From positions 1 to 20,306 of the forward strand of contig DATBMY010000315.1 of assembly GCA_036554605.1 (NCBI GenBank): DNA of 20,306 bases, in the 5' to 3' direction. The stretch is from DATBMY01 sp036554605. Lineage in GTDB: Bacteria; Acidobacteriota; Blastocatellia; UBA7656. The notes below the pieces were generated by a model, which had not been told where the DNA came from, did no database searches, and worked only from the letters and a program-made list of their open reading frames with translations. This document shows, piece after piece, positions 7,894 to 15,587 of the stretch (within the stretch, counting starts at the first letter, position 1; every line of letters starts with the position of its first letter). The translations under genes and the position numbers were made by a program.

Positions 7894-7922
7894 ATTATAA
7901 GTGTCCACAAAGCGGCAGTGTC
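7894..7922 (-). promoter_or_regulatory. Candidate proximal promoter of the nitrate operon
   Basis: Reading the minus strand, a perfect TATAAT lies at 7899-7894 with GACACT (weak -35 match) 17 nt upstream at 7922-7917. The predicted start near 7887 gives a leader of only about 15 nt before ATG 7872, consistent with the missing ribosome site. The -35 match is poor. Confidence 0.35.
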
Positions 7923-7951
7923 TCTAAAGAATCGATGGTGAAACCATGTGA

Positions 7952-7961
7952 TGAAGCTTCA
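7952..7961. promoter_or_regulatory. Perfect 10-bp palindrome in the nitrate operon leader
   Basis: TGAAGCTTCA is a perfect palindrome located between the two -10-like boxes upstream of the nitrate operon. A shorter inverted repeat, ATGGT-GAA-ACCAT, lies at 7935-7947. Either could be a regulator site, but neither matches an FNR or NarL consensus that I can recognise. Short palindromes are common by chance. Confidence 0.3.
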
Positions 7962-7978
7962 CCCGGTATGACTTTCTC

Positions 7979-7987
7979 ATTATATCA
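7979..7987 (-). promoter_or_regulatory. Extended -10 element, candidate distal promoter of the nitrate operon
   Basis: On the minus strand this reads TGATATAAT, the extended -10 form TGnTATAAT. Transcription would start near 7972 and give a leader of about 100 nt carrying the palindrome at 7952-7961. Extended -10 promoters do not need a strong -35, and none is seen because the upstream sequence is the end of the SDR gene. Confidence 0.45.
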
Positions 7988-7991
7988 ATAA

Positions 7992-9488
7992 TCAGTTCTT
8001 CGGCAACGGCATGCCTCCCGGCTCTTTCTCTCGCTTGCACGCGGCAACGATGCCACCGAGCATGCCTTTGAACACAAGCTCATGCGCGGGATACAGGATG
8101 TACCAGTTGGCTAAGCCCCATAAGCCTACCGGATCGAATATAGCTGTCTGTCGTATAGTGGAGTTTGATCCATCCTCTTCAACATCGAACTCAAGCCACG
8201 CGCGACCCGGAACTTTCATCTCGGCTGCAAGCCTTAACCTGCGGTCCGGCTCAAATGCCTCCACGCGCCAGAAATCGAGAACGTCGCCTACCCTGAGCGA
8301 GCGCGGGTCGCGCCGCCCTCGACGCATGCCCACGCCGCCCACCAGCAAATCCAAGAATCCACGCAGCCGCCAGAGCCAGTCTCCATAGTACCACCCCGTG
8401 GCTCCTCCTATCCGGCTGATCACCTTGAAGGCGATTTCGGCGGGCGCCTCTACGCGCGCTACCCTTGAATCAACAAGCCGGGCGCCGAAACGAACGCCTC
8501 CCCAATCGCGGCGAGACTCGGCCCACGAGAGCGCATCCGACCAGCGAGTCTCGGCAATCTCTTTATCCTCGTTCTTAAGCGCGCGCTCGATGGCCTCCCG
8601 CACCCCTTTCGGCCGGAGATCAAAAACTTGAGCCGCCCTCTTATCGCGGACGACCGTCGGGTGGCGCAAGCTATCGATGAGAGCCCGCCCGACCCGCGCA
8701 TAGAGCGGGGTGATCAGGCCCAGCCACAGGCTCGATAGCCGCGGCGTGAGCACGGGCACGGAGATCATCAAGCGGCGCAGCCCCCGCTGCCGCGCGTACT
8801 CACGCATAAGGTCGCCGTAAGAAACCTGATCCGACCCGCCGATCTCGTATATCTGGCTGCCGCCGGCGGGGATGTAGAGCGCCGCCACGAGGTACTCCAA
8901 GAGATCGCCTATTGCTAAAGGTTGGGCGAGCACCGAGACCCATCGCGGCGTTATCATTACCGGCAACCGCTCGACAAGCGCGCGTATCATCTCGAAGGAG
9001 AGACTGCCCGAGCCGATAATTATTGAAGCGCGAAACTCGATTACCTCGACGCCCGCCTCGCGCAGAATATCGCCGACCTCATGCCGGCTGCGCAAGTGCG
9101 GAGAAAGATCGCCCTTGCTTTCGCCCAATCCACCTAAATAGATGATGCGCGCGACGCCTGATTCTCGCGCGGCCTCTCCGAAGTTTCGCGCGGCCCGGCG
9201 GTCCAACTCCTCGAACCCCGCGCTCATCCCCATCGAGTGCACAAAGTAATAGGCCGTATGCACGCCCTTCATTGCCTCTTTTAGACTATCCCTGTCTGAT
9301 ACATCGCCACCCGCGACTTCGACCCTGGGCGAGACTCTTCCTTTAAGAAACTCCGGGCGGCGGGCAAGGCAACGCACTCGATAGCTTCCGGTTTCGAGCA
9401 CTTTAAGCAGCCGTCCTCCAACGTAACCGGTAGCCCCGGTTAGCAGGATTAGCCGCTTCGGATCAGAAATCGCGTTAGAAGAATTCAT
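7992..9488 (-). CDS. NAD(P)-binding SDR/NmrA-like protein fused to DUF2867
   Basis: The 498-residue protein begins with an atypical short-chain dehydrogenase (Rossmann) domain. TGATGYVG at 17-24 is the nucleotide-binding glycine motif, and YFVHSMG and IIYLGGLGES follow as in NmrA/complex-I-assembly-type SDR proteins. The C-terminal part (about 330-480) looks like DUF2867, a START-like fold seen fused to such SDRs; VGDVLDFWRVEAFEPDRRLRL and the Trp/Tyr-rich GWYYGDWLWRLRG support it. The substrate is unknown; the family often acts as NAD(P)-dependent reductase or as a redox sensor. No signal peptide is present. It stands alone: the nitrate operon starts 119 nt downstream in the same direction, and the sigma gene diverges upstream. 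ATG 9488 fits the domain start, though its ribosome site is weak. Confidence 0.85.
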   Translation of the reverse strand: MNSSNAISDPKRLILLTGATGYVGGRLLKVLETGSYRVRCLARRPEFLKGRVSPRVEVAGGDVSDRDSLKEAMKGVHTAYYFVHSMGMSAGFEELDRRAARNFGEAARESGVARIIYLGGLGESKGDLSPHLRSRHEVGDILREAGVEVIEFRASIIIGSGSLSFEMIRALVERLPVMITPRWVSVLAQPLAIGDLLEYLVAALYIPAGGSQIYEIGGSDQVSYGDLMREYARQRGLRRLMISVPVLTPRLSSLWLGLITPLYARVGRALIDSLRHPTVVRDKRAAQVFDLRPKGVREAIERALKNEDKEIAETRWSDALSWAESRRDWGGVRFGARLVDSRVARVEAPAEIAFKVISRIGGATGWYYGDWLWRLRGFLDLLVGGVGMRRGRRDPRSLRVGDVLDFWRVEAFEPDRRLRLAAEMKVPGRAWLEFDVEEDGSNSTIRQTAIFDPVGLWGLANWYILYPAHELVFKGMLGGIVAACKREKEPGGMPLPKN

Positions 9489-9503
9489 ATATGTGTCTTA
9501 TTG

Positions 9504-9509
9504 ATTATA
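9504..9509 (-). promoter_or_regulatory. TATAAT -10 box upstream of the SDR gene
   Basis: A perfect TATAAT is read on the minus strand at 9509-9504. Transcription from it would start about 9 nt before ATG 9488. No -35 box is recognisable in the GC-rich sequence upstream, so this is weak support. Confidence 0.3.
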
Positions 9510-9554
9510 GCCGCGCGTGGCCGCGCGCGCCGCTAAGCTTCAGATGATTTCGGA

Positions 9555-9583
9555 TTGCCGATTTCGTAAGGCTGGTTTAGATT
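9555..9583 (+). promoter_or_regulatory. Candidate promoter of the sigma/anti-sigma pair
   Basis: TTGCCG (9555-9560, 4 of 6) and TAGATT (9578-9583, 4 of 6) have a 17-nt spacer and lie about 110 nt before the sigma start. The matches are modest. An ECF-type self-regulated promoter could be used instead, but no GGAAC-type -35 is obvious. Confidence 0.3.
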
Positions 9584-9691
9584 GTTGCTGCCGCATGCGA
9601 TTATTTGCGGTACGAGCGGCTGGACAGAAGTCTTTCATTGCCGGTCGTAGCGCGGTGCGCGCACGTTGCTGGACAAGGCGGCAGCAAATGA

Positions 9692-10741
9692 ATGGTGAAA
9701 AAGTCGTCGGCCAAGATCGACATCCTGCTCGAACCTCTATTGCTGGAGGCCAGCGACGAACGGGCTGACGAGCTGCTCTCGCGACTTATCACCCTGCATG
9801 CCGAGCCTGTGATCCGAGGCATCATTCGCTATAAGCTCCATCTCAGCTCTCATCAAGCGGACGGCCGGGCCGAGGCCGACGACATTTATCAGGATGTGCT
9901 GGTGCAATTACTGGCGCAGTTGCGCCAGCTTCGCAAGAATCCCGACGAGCATCCGATCACCGACCTGCGCGGGATGGTGGCGGTCATCGCTCATCGAACC
10001 TGTTCCCGCTGGATGCGACGCCAGTTCCCGGAAAGGCACGCGCTCAAAAACCGGCTCCAATACCTGCTGACCCGGCAGCGAGGTTTGGCGCTCTGGCAGG
10101 ATGAGGAGAGGAGACTGGTGGCTGGCTTTGCGATGTGGCAAGGGCAAAAGAAAACCGCGCCGCGACTCGGGCCCCTGCCCGATGATGAAGAGCTGCAAGC
10201 CCACCTGCGAATGCTCAAGAGCGGCAACCAGCAGGGGTTGGGCGCCGCCCTGGCCGCGATTTTCAATCACGTAGGCAGCCCGGTTGAGTTCGATGAGCTG
10301 GTGAGCGCCCTGGCCGAGCTGACCGGAATAAGGGATCAGCCTATTGAATCGATTGATGAGAACGAAGAGGCGGTCGCGTTTCGAGCCACCGGCGGAGAAT
10401 CGGACCCGGCATGGCAGGTGGAAAAAAGGTTCTTTTTGCAGAGGCTGTGGGAGGAACTGCAACAGCTTCCACCAAATCAGCGCGCGGCGTTGCTGCTGAA
10501 CCTCAAAGACGCCGATGGGCAGGGTTGTATCGCGCTCTTTCCAGCAACGGGGGTCGCGACTCTGCGCCAGCTCTCGGAGGCGCTGGAGATGAGCGCGGAG
10601 GGATTTGCCCAGTTGTGGAATGAGCTGCCGCTGGAGGACGCGAGAATAGCTGAGTTGCTGGGGCTGACGCGGCAGCAGGTGATCAACGCGCGCAAATCGG
10701 GCCGCGAGCGGCTGAGCAGGCGGCTGAAAGGTTTTATTTGA
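9692..10741 (+). CDS. Atypical ECF-like RNA polymerase sigma factor with long insert
   Basis: The 349-residue protein has a sigma region 2-like N-terminal part (about 30-125). ADDIYQDVLVQLLAQL corresponds to the DQDIFQEVF-type core-binding helix, and LRGMVAVIAHRTCSRWMRR to the promoter-melting segment. A C-terminal helix-turn-helix (about 305-345) with IAELLGLTRQQVINARKSGR looks like region 4. The roughly 175 residues between them far exceed the short linker of standard ECF sigmas (about 180-200 residues in total) and have no domain I recognise. ATG 9692 is preceded by AAGGCGG. The anti-sigma-like gene follows in the same frame after the TGA at 10739-10741. It probably directs a regulon under control of that neighbour; its targets are unknown. 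Confidence 0.8.
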   Translation: MVKKSSAKIDILLEPLLLEASDERADELLSRLITLHAEPVIRGIIRYKLHLSSHQADGRAEADDIYQDVLVQLLAQLRQLRKNPDEHPITDLRGMVAVIAHRTCSRWMRRQFPERHALKNRLQYLLTRQRGLALWQDEERRLVAGFAMWQGQKKTAPRLGPLPDDEELQAHLRMLKSGNQQGLGAALAAIFNHVGSPVEFDELVSALAELTGIRDQPIESIDENEEAVAFRATGGESDPAWQVEKRFFLQRLWEELQQLPPNQRAALLLNLKDADGQGCIALFPATGVATLRQLSEALEMSAEGFAQLWNELPLEDARIAELLGLTRQQVINARKSGRERLSRRLKGFI

Positions 10742-10783
10742 AGGCCGGTACTAATAAGGGACGCCTTTCGTCAACTTATTCAA

Positions 10784-12130
10784 GTGGGGAGGCAGCCGGC
10801 AGACCGGCTGGGGGAATTGAAACACTTGGTTGAACACCTGACTCAAGCACAGGTTGAAGATTACTGCCGTCAACGGCTAGGCGTTGCGGAACTGCTTTCG
10901 GTCTCTGATCACCTTGGCGAGTGTGAAACGTGCCGCGGGCAGATCGAACGCGCTATGAACGGCGCCGCGGCATTCTTCGCCGTGCGATCCGAAGTTTTTG
11001 ATGAAACGGCAGAGATCTCTTCGCCGCGCCTGGCGCGCGCGCATCTGACCGCGGAACAGACGGCTGGATATGTCGATAAAAACCTGACCGGGGAAGAGCT
11101 TCAGACGGTCGCCGATCATTTGACCGGTTGCGAGCAATGCGCCCTGGCGGTTGATGACCTGCTGGCTTTCAAAGAGCAGGTCGCGCCCTCGCTCGATCGC
11201 GAATATCATCCGGCGCCCGTGGCTACAGCAGGCGGAGGCTGGTGGCATCGAACCTTTGCATCACTGACCGCCCCCTTCCGGACATCCCCGGGACTGGCCT
11301 TTGGCGCGGCGATGACGGTTATCTTGCTGGCCCTGACCGGCTGGTTTATATGGCGCGCGCAACCGCAAAGCGAGCCGGAACAGCAGGCTGTCGTTACACC
11401 CGCGCCGCCGCCCGAGCCTGTCGCGCCGTCCGAGCCCCCGCCAGTCCCCGTCATCGCCGAGCTTAATGACGGCGCGGCCCGGCTGACTCTGGACCAGGAA
11501 GGCAAGCTTTCGGGCGCTGATGAGCTTCCGCCCGCTTACCAGAGCATGCTGAAGGAAGCGCTCGCCAGAAGGCGTATCGAAACGTCGCCGCATCTAAAGG
11601 GGCTAAAGCGGCCATCCAGCTCGCTGATGAGCACGGACGACCAGGGAAAGGTGTTTTCCGTGATCGAGCCTGTTGGAATAATGCTGCTGAGCAATCGCCC
11701 GACTTTCCGCTGGTCGCCGATGGAAGGGGCGACAGGCTACGTAGTTGAAGTTTACGACAGCAAATTCAACCTGGCGGCCACCAGCCCGCAACTTACCAAT
11801 CATTCGTGGGCGCCGCCGGCGCTCGCGCGCGGCGAGGTCTATTCCTGGCAGGTGAAAGCTATCAAAGACGGGCAGGAGTTCATATCACCGCGCCCGCCCG
11901 CGCCGCAGGCGAGATTCCGCGTTCTCGATCAAGCGAAAGCAAGTGAGCTGGCGAAAGCGAGGCGAGCTTATGGCTCATCTCACCTGACGCTCGGGCTGTT
12001 GTACGCGGAGGCCGGACTGCTCAAGGAAGCCGAACAGGAACTGCGCGCGCTGCAAAAAGCAAACCCCGATTCGGAGATCGCTCGCAGCCTGCTCGGTCAG
12101 GTTCAGGCATTACGACGCAAAAACCAGTGA
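10784..12130 (+). CDS. Membrane-spanning anti-sigma-like protein with two zinc-finger motifs and an extracytoplasmic sensor region
   Basis: Residues 14-60 and 87-130 are two zf-HC2/ZAS-like modules with Hx3Cx2C motifs: H43/C47/C50 and H112/C116/C119. Such modules bind and hold ECF sigma factors. A single membrane helix (about 169-191) follows, then a Pro-rich linker (200-222). A beta-rich domain comes next (about 300-382; RPTFRWSPMEGATGYVVEVY and YSWQVKAIKDG look fibronectin-III-like). A C-terminal helical hairpin (about 398-440) resembles a TPR. The topology is N-in, C-out. No ATG precedes the first zinc motif. GTG 10784 is the longest start; TTG 10826 is attractive because GGGGGA (10810-10815) lies 10 nt before it. 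The family role is inhibition of the neighbouring sigma factor; the signal sensed is unknown. Confidence 0.78.
   Translation: MGRQPADRLGELKHLVEHLTQAQVEDYCRQRLGVAELLSVSDHLGECETCRGQIERAMNGAAAFFAVRSEVFDETAEISSPRLARAHLTAEQTAGYVDKNLTGEELQTVADHLTGCEQCALAVDDLLAFKEQVAPSLDREYHPAPVATAGGGWWHRTFASLTAPFRTSPGLAFGAAMTVILLALTGWFIWRAQPQSEPEQQAVVTPAPPPEPVAPSEPPPVPVIAELNDGAARLTLDQEGKLSGADELPPAYQSMLKEALARRRIETSPHLKGLKRPSSSLMSTDDQGKVFSVIEPVGIMLLSNRPTFRWSPMEGATGYVVEVYDSKFNLAATSPQLTNHSWAPPALARGEVYSWQVKAIKDGQEFISPRPPAPQARFRVLDQAKASELAKARRAYGSSHLTLGLLYAEAGLLKEAEQELRALQKANPDSEIARSLLGQVQALRRKNQ
10793..10810 (+). repeat. GC-rich stem-loop at the anti-sigma translation start
   Basis: CAGCCGG (10793-10799) and CCGGCTG (10804-10810) are perfect 7-bp arms around the tetraloop CAGA. 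The hairpin lies between the GTG 10784 start and the TTG 10826 start, directly before the GGGGGA ribosome-site candidate. It could limit translation of the anti-sigma relative to the sigma; that role is inference. Confidence 0.45.
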
Positions 12131-12134
12131 TACA

Positions 12135-12149
12135 GGCGCAGAGTGCGCC
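12135..12149. terminator. Stem-loop between convergent anti-sigma and CHAT genes
   Basis: GGCGCA (12135-12140) and TGCGCC (12144-12149) pair perfectly around GAG, and they fill most of the 25-nt gap between the two converging stop codons. Its position suits a bidirectional transcription barrier. It lacks a T-tract on either strand, so a rho-independent terminator is not proven. Confidence 0.35.
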
Positions 12150-12155
12150 GCAGCC

Positions 12156-15100
12156 TCATCTACCGTCGCCCACCAGCACGAATCCCGCCCAGTAAAACGG
12201 GTGGCTGGTTTGAGGATTCTTCAACAGCTTCAGCGCCGCCTGTCGCAACGCTTCCGTTTTTGTCGGCTTCGCCTTCCCGCGTGCCGGCTGTGAGATGAGC
12301 GCGCGATGGAAATTAACCATCAGGTCGCGCGTGCCGGCCGATTCGACTTTCCACTGGCTGACGACTATCGAGGGCACGCCCGCGATGAACATGGCCCAGC
12401 TCAGCCCTATCATGCCCTCGCCCGCGCCGATCCGCCCGCGCGCCGATTCGCAGGCGGAGAGCACGGCCAGGTCGGCTTTCAAATCGAGCTGCATCAGTTC
12501 CCAGGCTTCGAGCAACCCGTCTTCACCCGCGCCGCCCCCGGCTAGCGCCAGGTGTGAATACATGGGCGACGCGTTGTTGAGCGTCCCGTGCGTGGCGAAG
12601 TGAAGCGCTCTTGCCTGAGCGGCCTCGCTCTTGACACGGTCTTCGCGGGCCTCGGCGCCGATATAGACTTTGCTGCGCGACATGCCGTAGAGCTGCCTGA
12701 GCGCCTTGACCTCCTGCTCGGCCTCCGGCAGCGGGGCAAGCCTTTCGTCACGCAGCACGAGCGCCGCGCGGTTGATAGTCTCTTTGCCCAGCAGCGGGTT
12801 GCCCAGCGCCAACAATGTCGGCGATGCGCTATCCGCGCCCCTCTCCTTGCGTTGTCTAGCCATTTCGCGCAGCACTGTTAGCGATGGCGCATATGCGATT
12901 GCGGCCTCCTCGATCAGGAAGCGGTTCGCGCCCGTCAACAACGCCTGAAACGGCAGGTCCCAAAGTCTGTCGTCGGGCGCGATGATTAGATTGGTCTTGC
13001 CCCGGAGATGGGCCCCGGCGGGCTTGACGAGCAAGTCGTAGAGTTTTATGGCCGACGCGCGAAAGCCGAGGTCGCGCGCGCCAAGCTGGCGGCGAAAGGC
13101 TTCAATCCTGCCGGCGAGCTCGGATCGTTTGACCGGCAGAGTATGGACCCGCACTTCGGCTGGCGCCGCGCCGGACGTTTTGGCGACGGTAAAAAGGTAA
13201 GTCACATCATCCATCACGACGTATTCAAGCAGCGCGGTCCCGGCGTCAGCCACCATGCCTGATACTTCTTCGGCTTTGATCACCTGAGCCTCGCCTCGTT
13301 GAATTCGCAGCTCGGGATGGGCCGCGTAGAGTGCGGTTTGGAAGGCTTCGTAATTCAGGCGGGCTTTCTCGCGCAGCGATTTCAACTCGTCGAGTTTGGC
13401 CTGATCGGGTTTCTCCTGCCGGCTGGCGCGGGTCACCTGCGTATTGAGCGATATGATTTCCGCGCGCAGCCTCCGTTCCTGTTGCTGCTCCTGGCTCGTC
13501 ATGGCCTTAACGATATCGACACGGCCGCCGTGGAGCAAATCGAGGAGCGCGCGGGCCCTGGCACGTTCGGCGAAGATCAAGGCCTCGGCCGGGTTATTGC
13601 GGGCCACAAACAGATCGACCATAGCGTGGTACGGGGAGAGCTTGTCCTCAAAGAATCGCTGTTGTTCCTGCTCGCCGCCCGCGACCTGAGCGCGCATCGT
13701 CTCGATAACGGCAATCGCTTCCTCGAAGGCCAGGCGCGCCTTCTCTGTCTGATTCAGCGCGCGATAGGCCATGCCGGCCTGGACGTGAACGCTCCAGAGA
13801 AGGTAGAGGTTACCGACCTCCCGGGCCAGCGTGGTCGCGCGCTCGGCGAAGTCCAACGCCTGTGCGTTTTGCCCCTGTTTCTTATAATAAATCCCGATCT
13901 GGTGCAGCAGGTCGGCAAGCCCACTTATGTCTCCGATCTCCTTTTTTATTGCCAGACTTTTCTGGTAATAGTCCCACGCCCGGGTGTAGTTGCCTTGCGC
14001 GGCGTGGATAACCCCGAGGGCCATCATTGTATGGGAGGTCCCGTGCCTGTCCCCCGATTTCTCTCTCATCGCCAGACTCTTCTCATACCACTCCAGGGCC
14101 TGCGCGTAGTTGCCTTGCTGAAGGTGCGCGGTCCCTATGTTGTTCAACATCATGGCAATCCCCACTTTATCCACAATCGCTTCGCTCATCGCGAGGCCCT
14201 TTTGATAGTATTCAAGGGCCTGCGCATAGTTGCCTTGCTTGCGGTGGATCACCCCGATATTGCCCAGCGTAATGGCAATCCCCTCTTTGTCATCCTCCGC
14301 TTCGCTCATCGCCAGGCTCTTCTGGTAATACTCCAGAGCCCTCGCAAAGTTGCCCTGCGAGCTATAGACTGCGCCGATGTTTCCGAGGCTCCCCAGGATC
14401 CCCAATGTATCTTTCGCTTCCTGCCGGATCTTCAGGCTCTTTAGGTAGCACTCTAATGCCTGCTCATAGTAGCCCTGTTGACGAAGGATATTCCCGATGT
14501 TGTTTAGCAAAGTGGCGACAGCGGACTTGTTATCGCGCGATTCAAAGATGGCAAGGCTCTTCCGGTAATTCTCCAACGCCTGCGTAAAATCCCCCTGTAA
14601 CCACTGGACCATCCCCATGCCGAGCAGCGTGCGAGCGATCCCTGTCTCTTCACCGAGAGCCTGGTTAATTGCCAGCCCCTTCTGGAAGTATGGCAGAGCT
14701 TGCGCGAAGTCACCCTGCATCCTGTGAATATGCCCGAGGTTGTTTAGCGTGAGCGCGGTTTCATGCCGGTCATCAACCCGCTCAGCAATGCTATAGGCGA
14801 GATTGAAGATCATCACCGCCCGCGAATACTCTCTGCGATTAGCAAAGCGGTCGCCTTGACTATTTAACGCGCGCGCCAGATCGACCGTCACAAGCTCTTT
14901 CTCTTCGGCCAGCATCTCAGCCCGCTCGGCTTCCGTCTTTGCGCTCACCAGCGCCTCGGCCAAATCTTCGTGGGCGAGCGCGGATCGCCAGATTTTCCAC
15001 TCTCCACCTTCTTTGACAAACGTAAAGTTGCGCGCTATCCGCTCTTCCCGCTTCTTATTGCTCTTCGGATCGATGGCGGTCAGAGTTGCCGTCGCCCTCA

Positions 15101-15425
15101 GGCTGGCCCTCTCGCTTTCGACCTTGACGCGCGAGATCGTGACATTGCCGGCGACGAAATCTTCGGCCGCAAACTGAGCCTGCAAACTCTGTTTAAGCGA
15201 AGCGTAGTCCGGCGACTTCTCACTCCACAGGCTCAACACCGCGTCAATATCTTCCGCGGCATAGAGCGCGAAATACTTTTCCGCCACCGAGCGCACGGCT
15301 GATTCGGCTGCCGAAGAAGGTATTGCGGGGGTTGAAGATAGCGTCCGGGGCTCGGCCCGGGAAGAGGTGATGAGCCACAGGCTCAAAGCCAGAAGAAAGA
15401 ACCCCACGCGGGTTGCCGATGGCAT
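12156..15425 (-). CDS. Exported TPR-CHAT (caspase-like) protease
   Basis: The 1089-residue product begins with a signal peptide (hydrophobic 8-20, then SSRA). A SnoaL/NTF2-like region (about 35-155; ESAVRSVAEKYFALYAAEDIDAVLSLW) follows, then about nine tetratricopeptide repeats of 40 residues (about 185-545), a helical linker, and a C-terminal CHAT domain (about 750-1089). The CHAT catalytic pair is His946 (HFATHG) and Cys992 (LSACES), both intact. CHAT peptidases belong to the caspase/separase clan, and TPRs usually bind the partner or substrate. ATG 15425 is chosen because AAGGGAGGG (15432-15440) lies 6 nt upstream and the product then starts with a clean signal peptide; the longer frame from 15512 lacks this. 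It converges with the sigma/anti-sigma pair 25 nt away. The substrate is unknown. Confidence 0.88.
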   Translation of the reverse strand: MPSATRVGFFLLALSLWLITSSRAEPRTLSSTPAIPSSAAESAVRSVAEKYFALYAAEDIDAVLSLWSEKSPDYASLKQSLQAQFAAEDFVAGNVTISRVKVESERASLRATATLTAIDPKSNKKREERIARNFTFVKEGGEWKIWRSALAHEDLAEALVSAKTEAERAEMLAEEKELVTVDLARALNSQGDRFANRREYSRAVMIFNLAYSIAERVDDRHETALTLNNLGHIHRMQGDFAQALPYFQKGLAINQALGEETGIARTLLGMGMVQWLQGDFTQALENYRKSLAIFESRDNKSAVATLLNNIGNILRQQGYYEQALECYLKSLKIRQEAKDTLGILGSLGNIGAVYSSQGNFARALEYYQKSLAMSEAEDDKEGIAITLGNIGVIHRKQGNYAQALEYYQKGLAMSEAIVDKVGIAMMLNNIGTAHLQQGNYAQALEWYEKSLAMREKSGDRHGTSHTMMALGVIHAAQGNYTRAWDYYQKSLAIKKEIGDISGLADLLHQIGIYYKKQGQNAQALDFAERATTLAREVGNLYLLWSVHVQAGMAYRALNQTEKARLAFEEAIAVIETMRAQVAGGEQEQQRFFEDKLSPYHAMVDLFVARNNPAEALIFAERARARALLDLLHGGRVDIVKAMTSQEQQQERRLRAEIISLNTQVTRASRQEKPDQAKLDELKSLREKARLNYEAFQTALYAAHPELRIQRGEAQVIKAEEVSGMVADAGTALLEYVVMDDVTYLFTVAKTSGAAPAEVRVHTLPVKRSELAGRIEAFRRQLGARDLGFRASAIKLYDLLVKPAGAHLRGKTNLIIAPDDRLWDLPFQALLTGANRFLIEEAAIAYAPSLTVLREMARQRKERGADSASPTLLALGNPLLGKETINRAALVLRDERLAPLPEAEQEVKALRQLYGMSRSKVYIGAEAREDRVKSEAAQARALHFATHGTLNNASPMYSHLALAGGGAGEDGLLEAWELMQLDLKADLAVLSACESARGRIGAGEGMIGLSWAMFIAGVPSIVVSQWKVESAGTRDLMVNFHRALISQPARGKAKPTKTEALRQAALKLLKNPQTSHPFYWAGFVLVGDGR
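13800..14880 (-). repeat. 120-bp tandem repeats encoding the TPR array
   Basis: The DNA repeats with an exact 120-bp period. A GTAGTTGCCTTGC-like block recurs near 13987, 14107, 14227 and 14347, with more diverged copies near 14467, 14587 and 14707. The period equals 40 codons, slightly longer than the canonical 34-residue TPR and typical of TPR_12-type arrays. The central four or five copies are the most alike. Confidence 0.85.
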
Positions 15426-15452
15426 GCAACACCCTCCCTTCAAGATTAGAGA

Positions 15453-15481
15453 ACCATACGCCGGCCGCCAAAAAAATTCAA
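15453..15481 (-). promoter_or_regulatory. Candidate promoter of the TPR-CHAT gene
   Basis: On the minus strand TTGAAT (15481-15476, 4 of 6) and TATGGT (15458-15453, 4 of 6) are 17 nt apart. Predicted transcription starts near 15446, giving a short leader with the AAGGGAGGG ribosome site. Confidence 0.4.
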
Positions 15482-15522
15482 TCCGCCGGTAATATGGTCG
15501 CCAATTCAGCAACTTTCCATTC

Positions 15523-15552
15523 TTGGCAATCGCTAACGACTGCCGATTCTAT
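15523..15552 (+). promoter_or_regulatory. Weak candidate promoter of the DUF3455 gene
   Basis: TTGGCA (15523-15528, 5 of 6) is followed after 18 nt by TTCTAT (15547-15552, 3 of 6). The sequence GGCAATCGCT here partly resembles the GGCTATCGCTTA leader element of the two later genes, which may mean it belongs to another kind of control element. Confidence 0.3.
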
Positions 15553-15587
15553 GAGAAGAAACAGATTTGAATATAAGGAGAAAGGTA

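Noticed and set aside
9510..9536. GC-rich CGCG runs between the SDR and sigma genes as a structured RNA or origin
   Set aside because: Low-complexity CG alternation without defined arms or loop; nothing specific can be supported.
13299..14444. Plus-strand open frame of 381 codons with repetitive protein sequence
   Set aside because: It is the antisense reading of the TPR array; its periodicity comes from the 120-bp repeats on the minus-strand gene.
13800..14880. Tandem repeats as a CRISPR or non-coding satellite array
   Set aside because: The period is an exact multiple of three, the units are directly adjacent without unique spacers, and they encode consecutive TPRs.
15567..15587. TTG 15567 as start of the DUF3455 gene
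   Set aside because: It would place the AAGGAG ribosome site inside the coding region; ATG 15588 has ideal spacing and a clean signal peptide.
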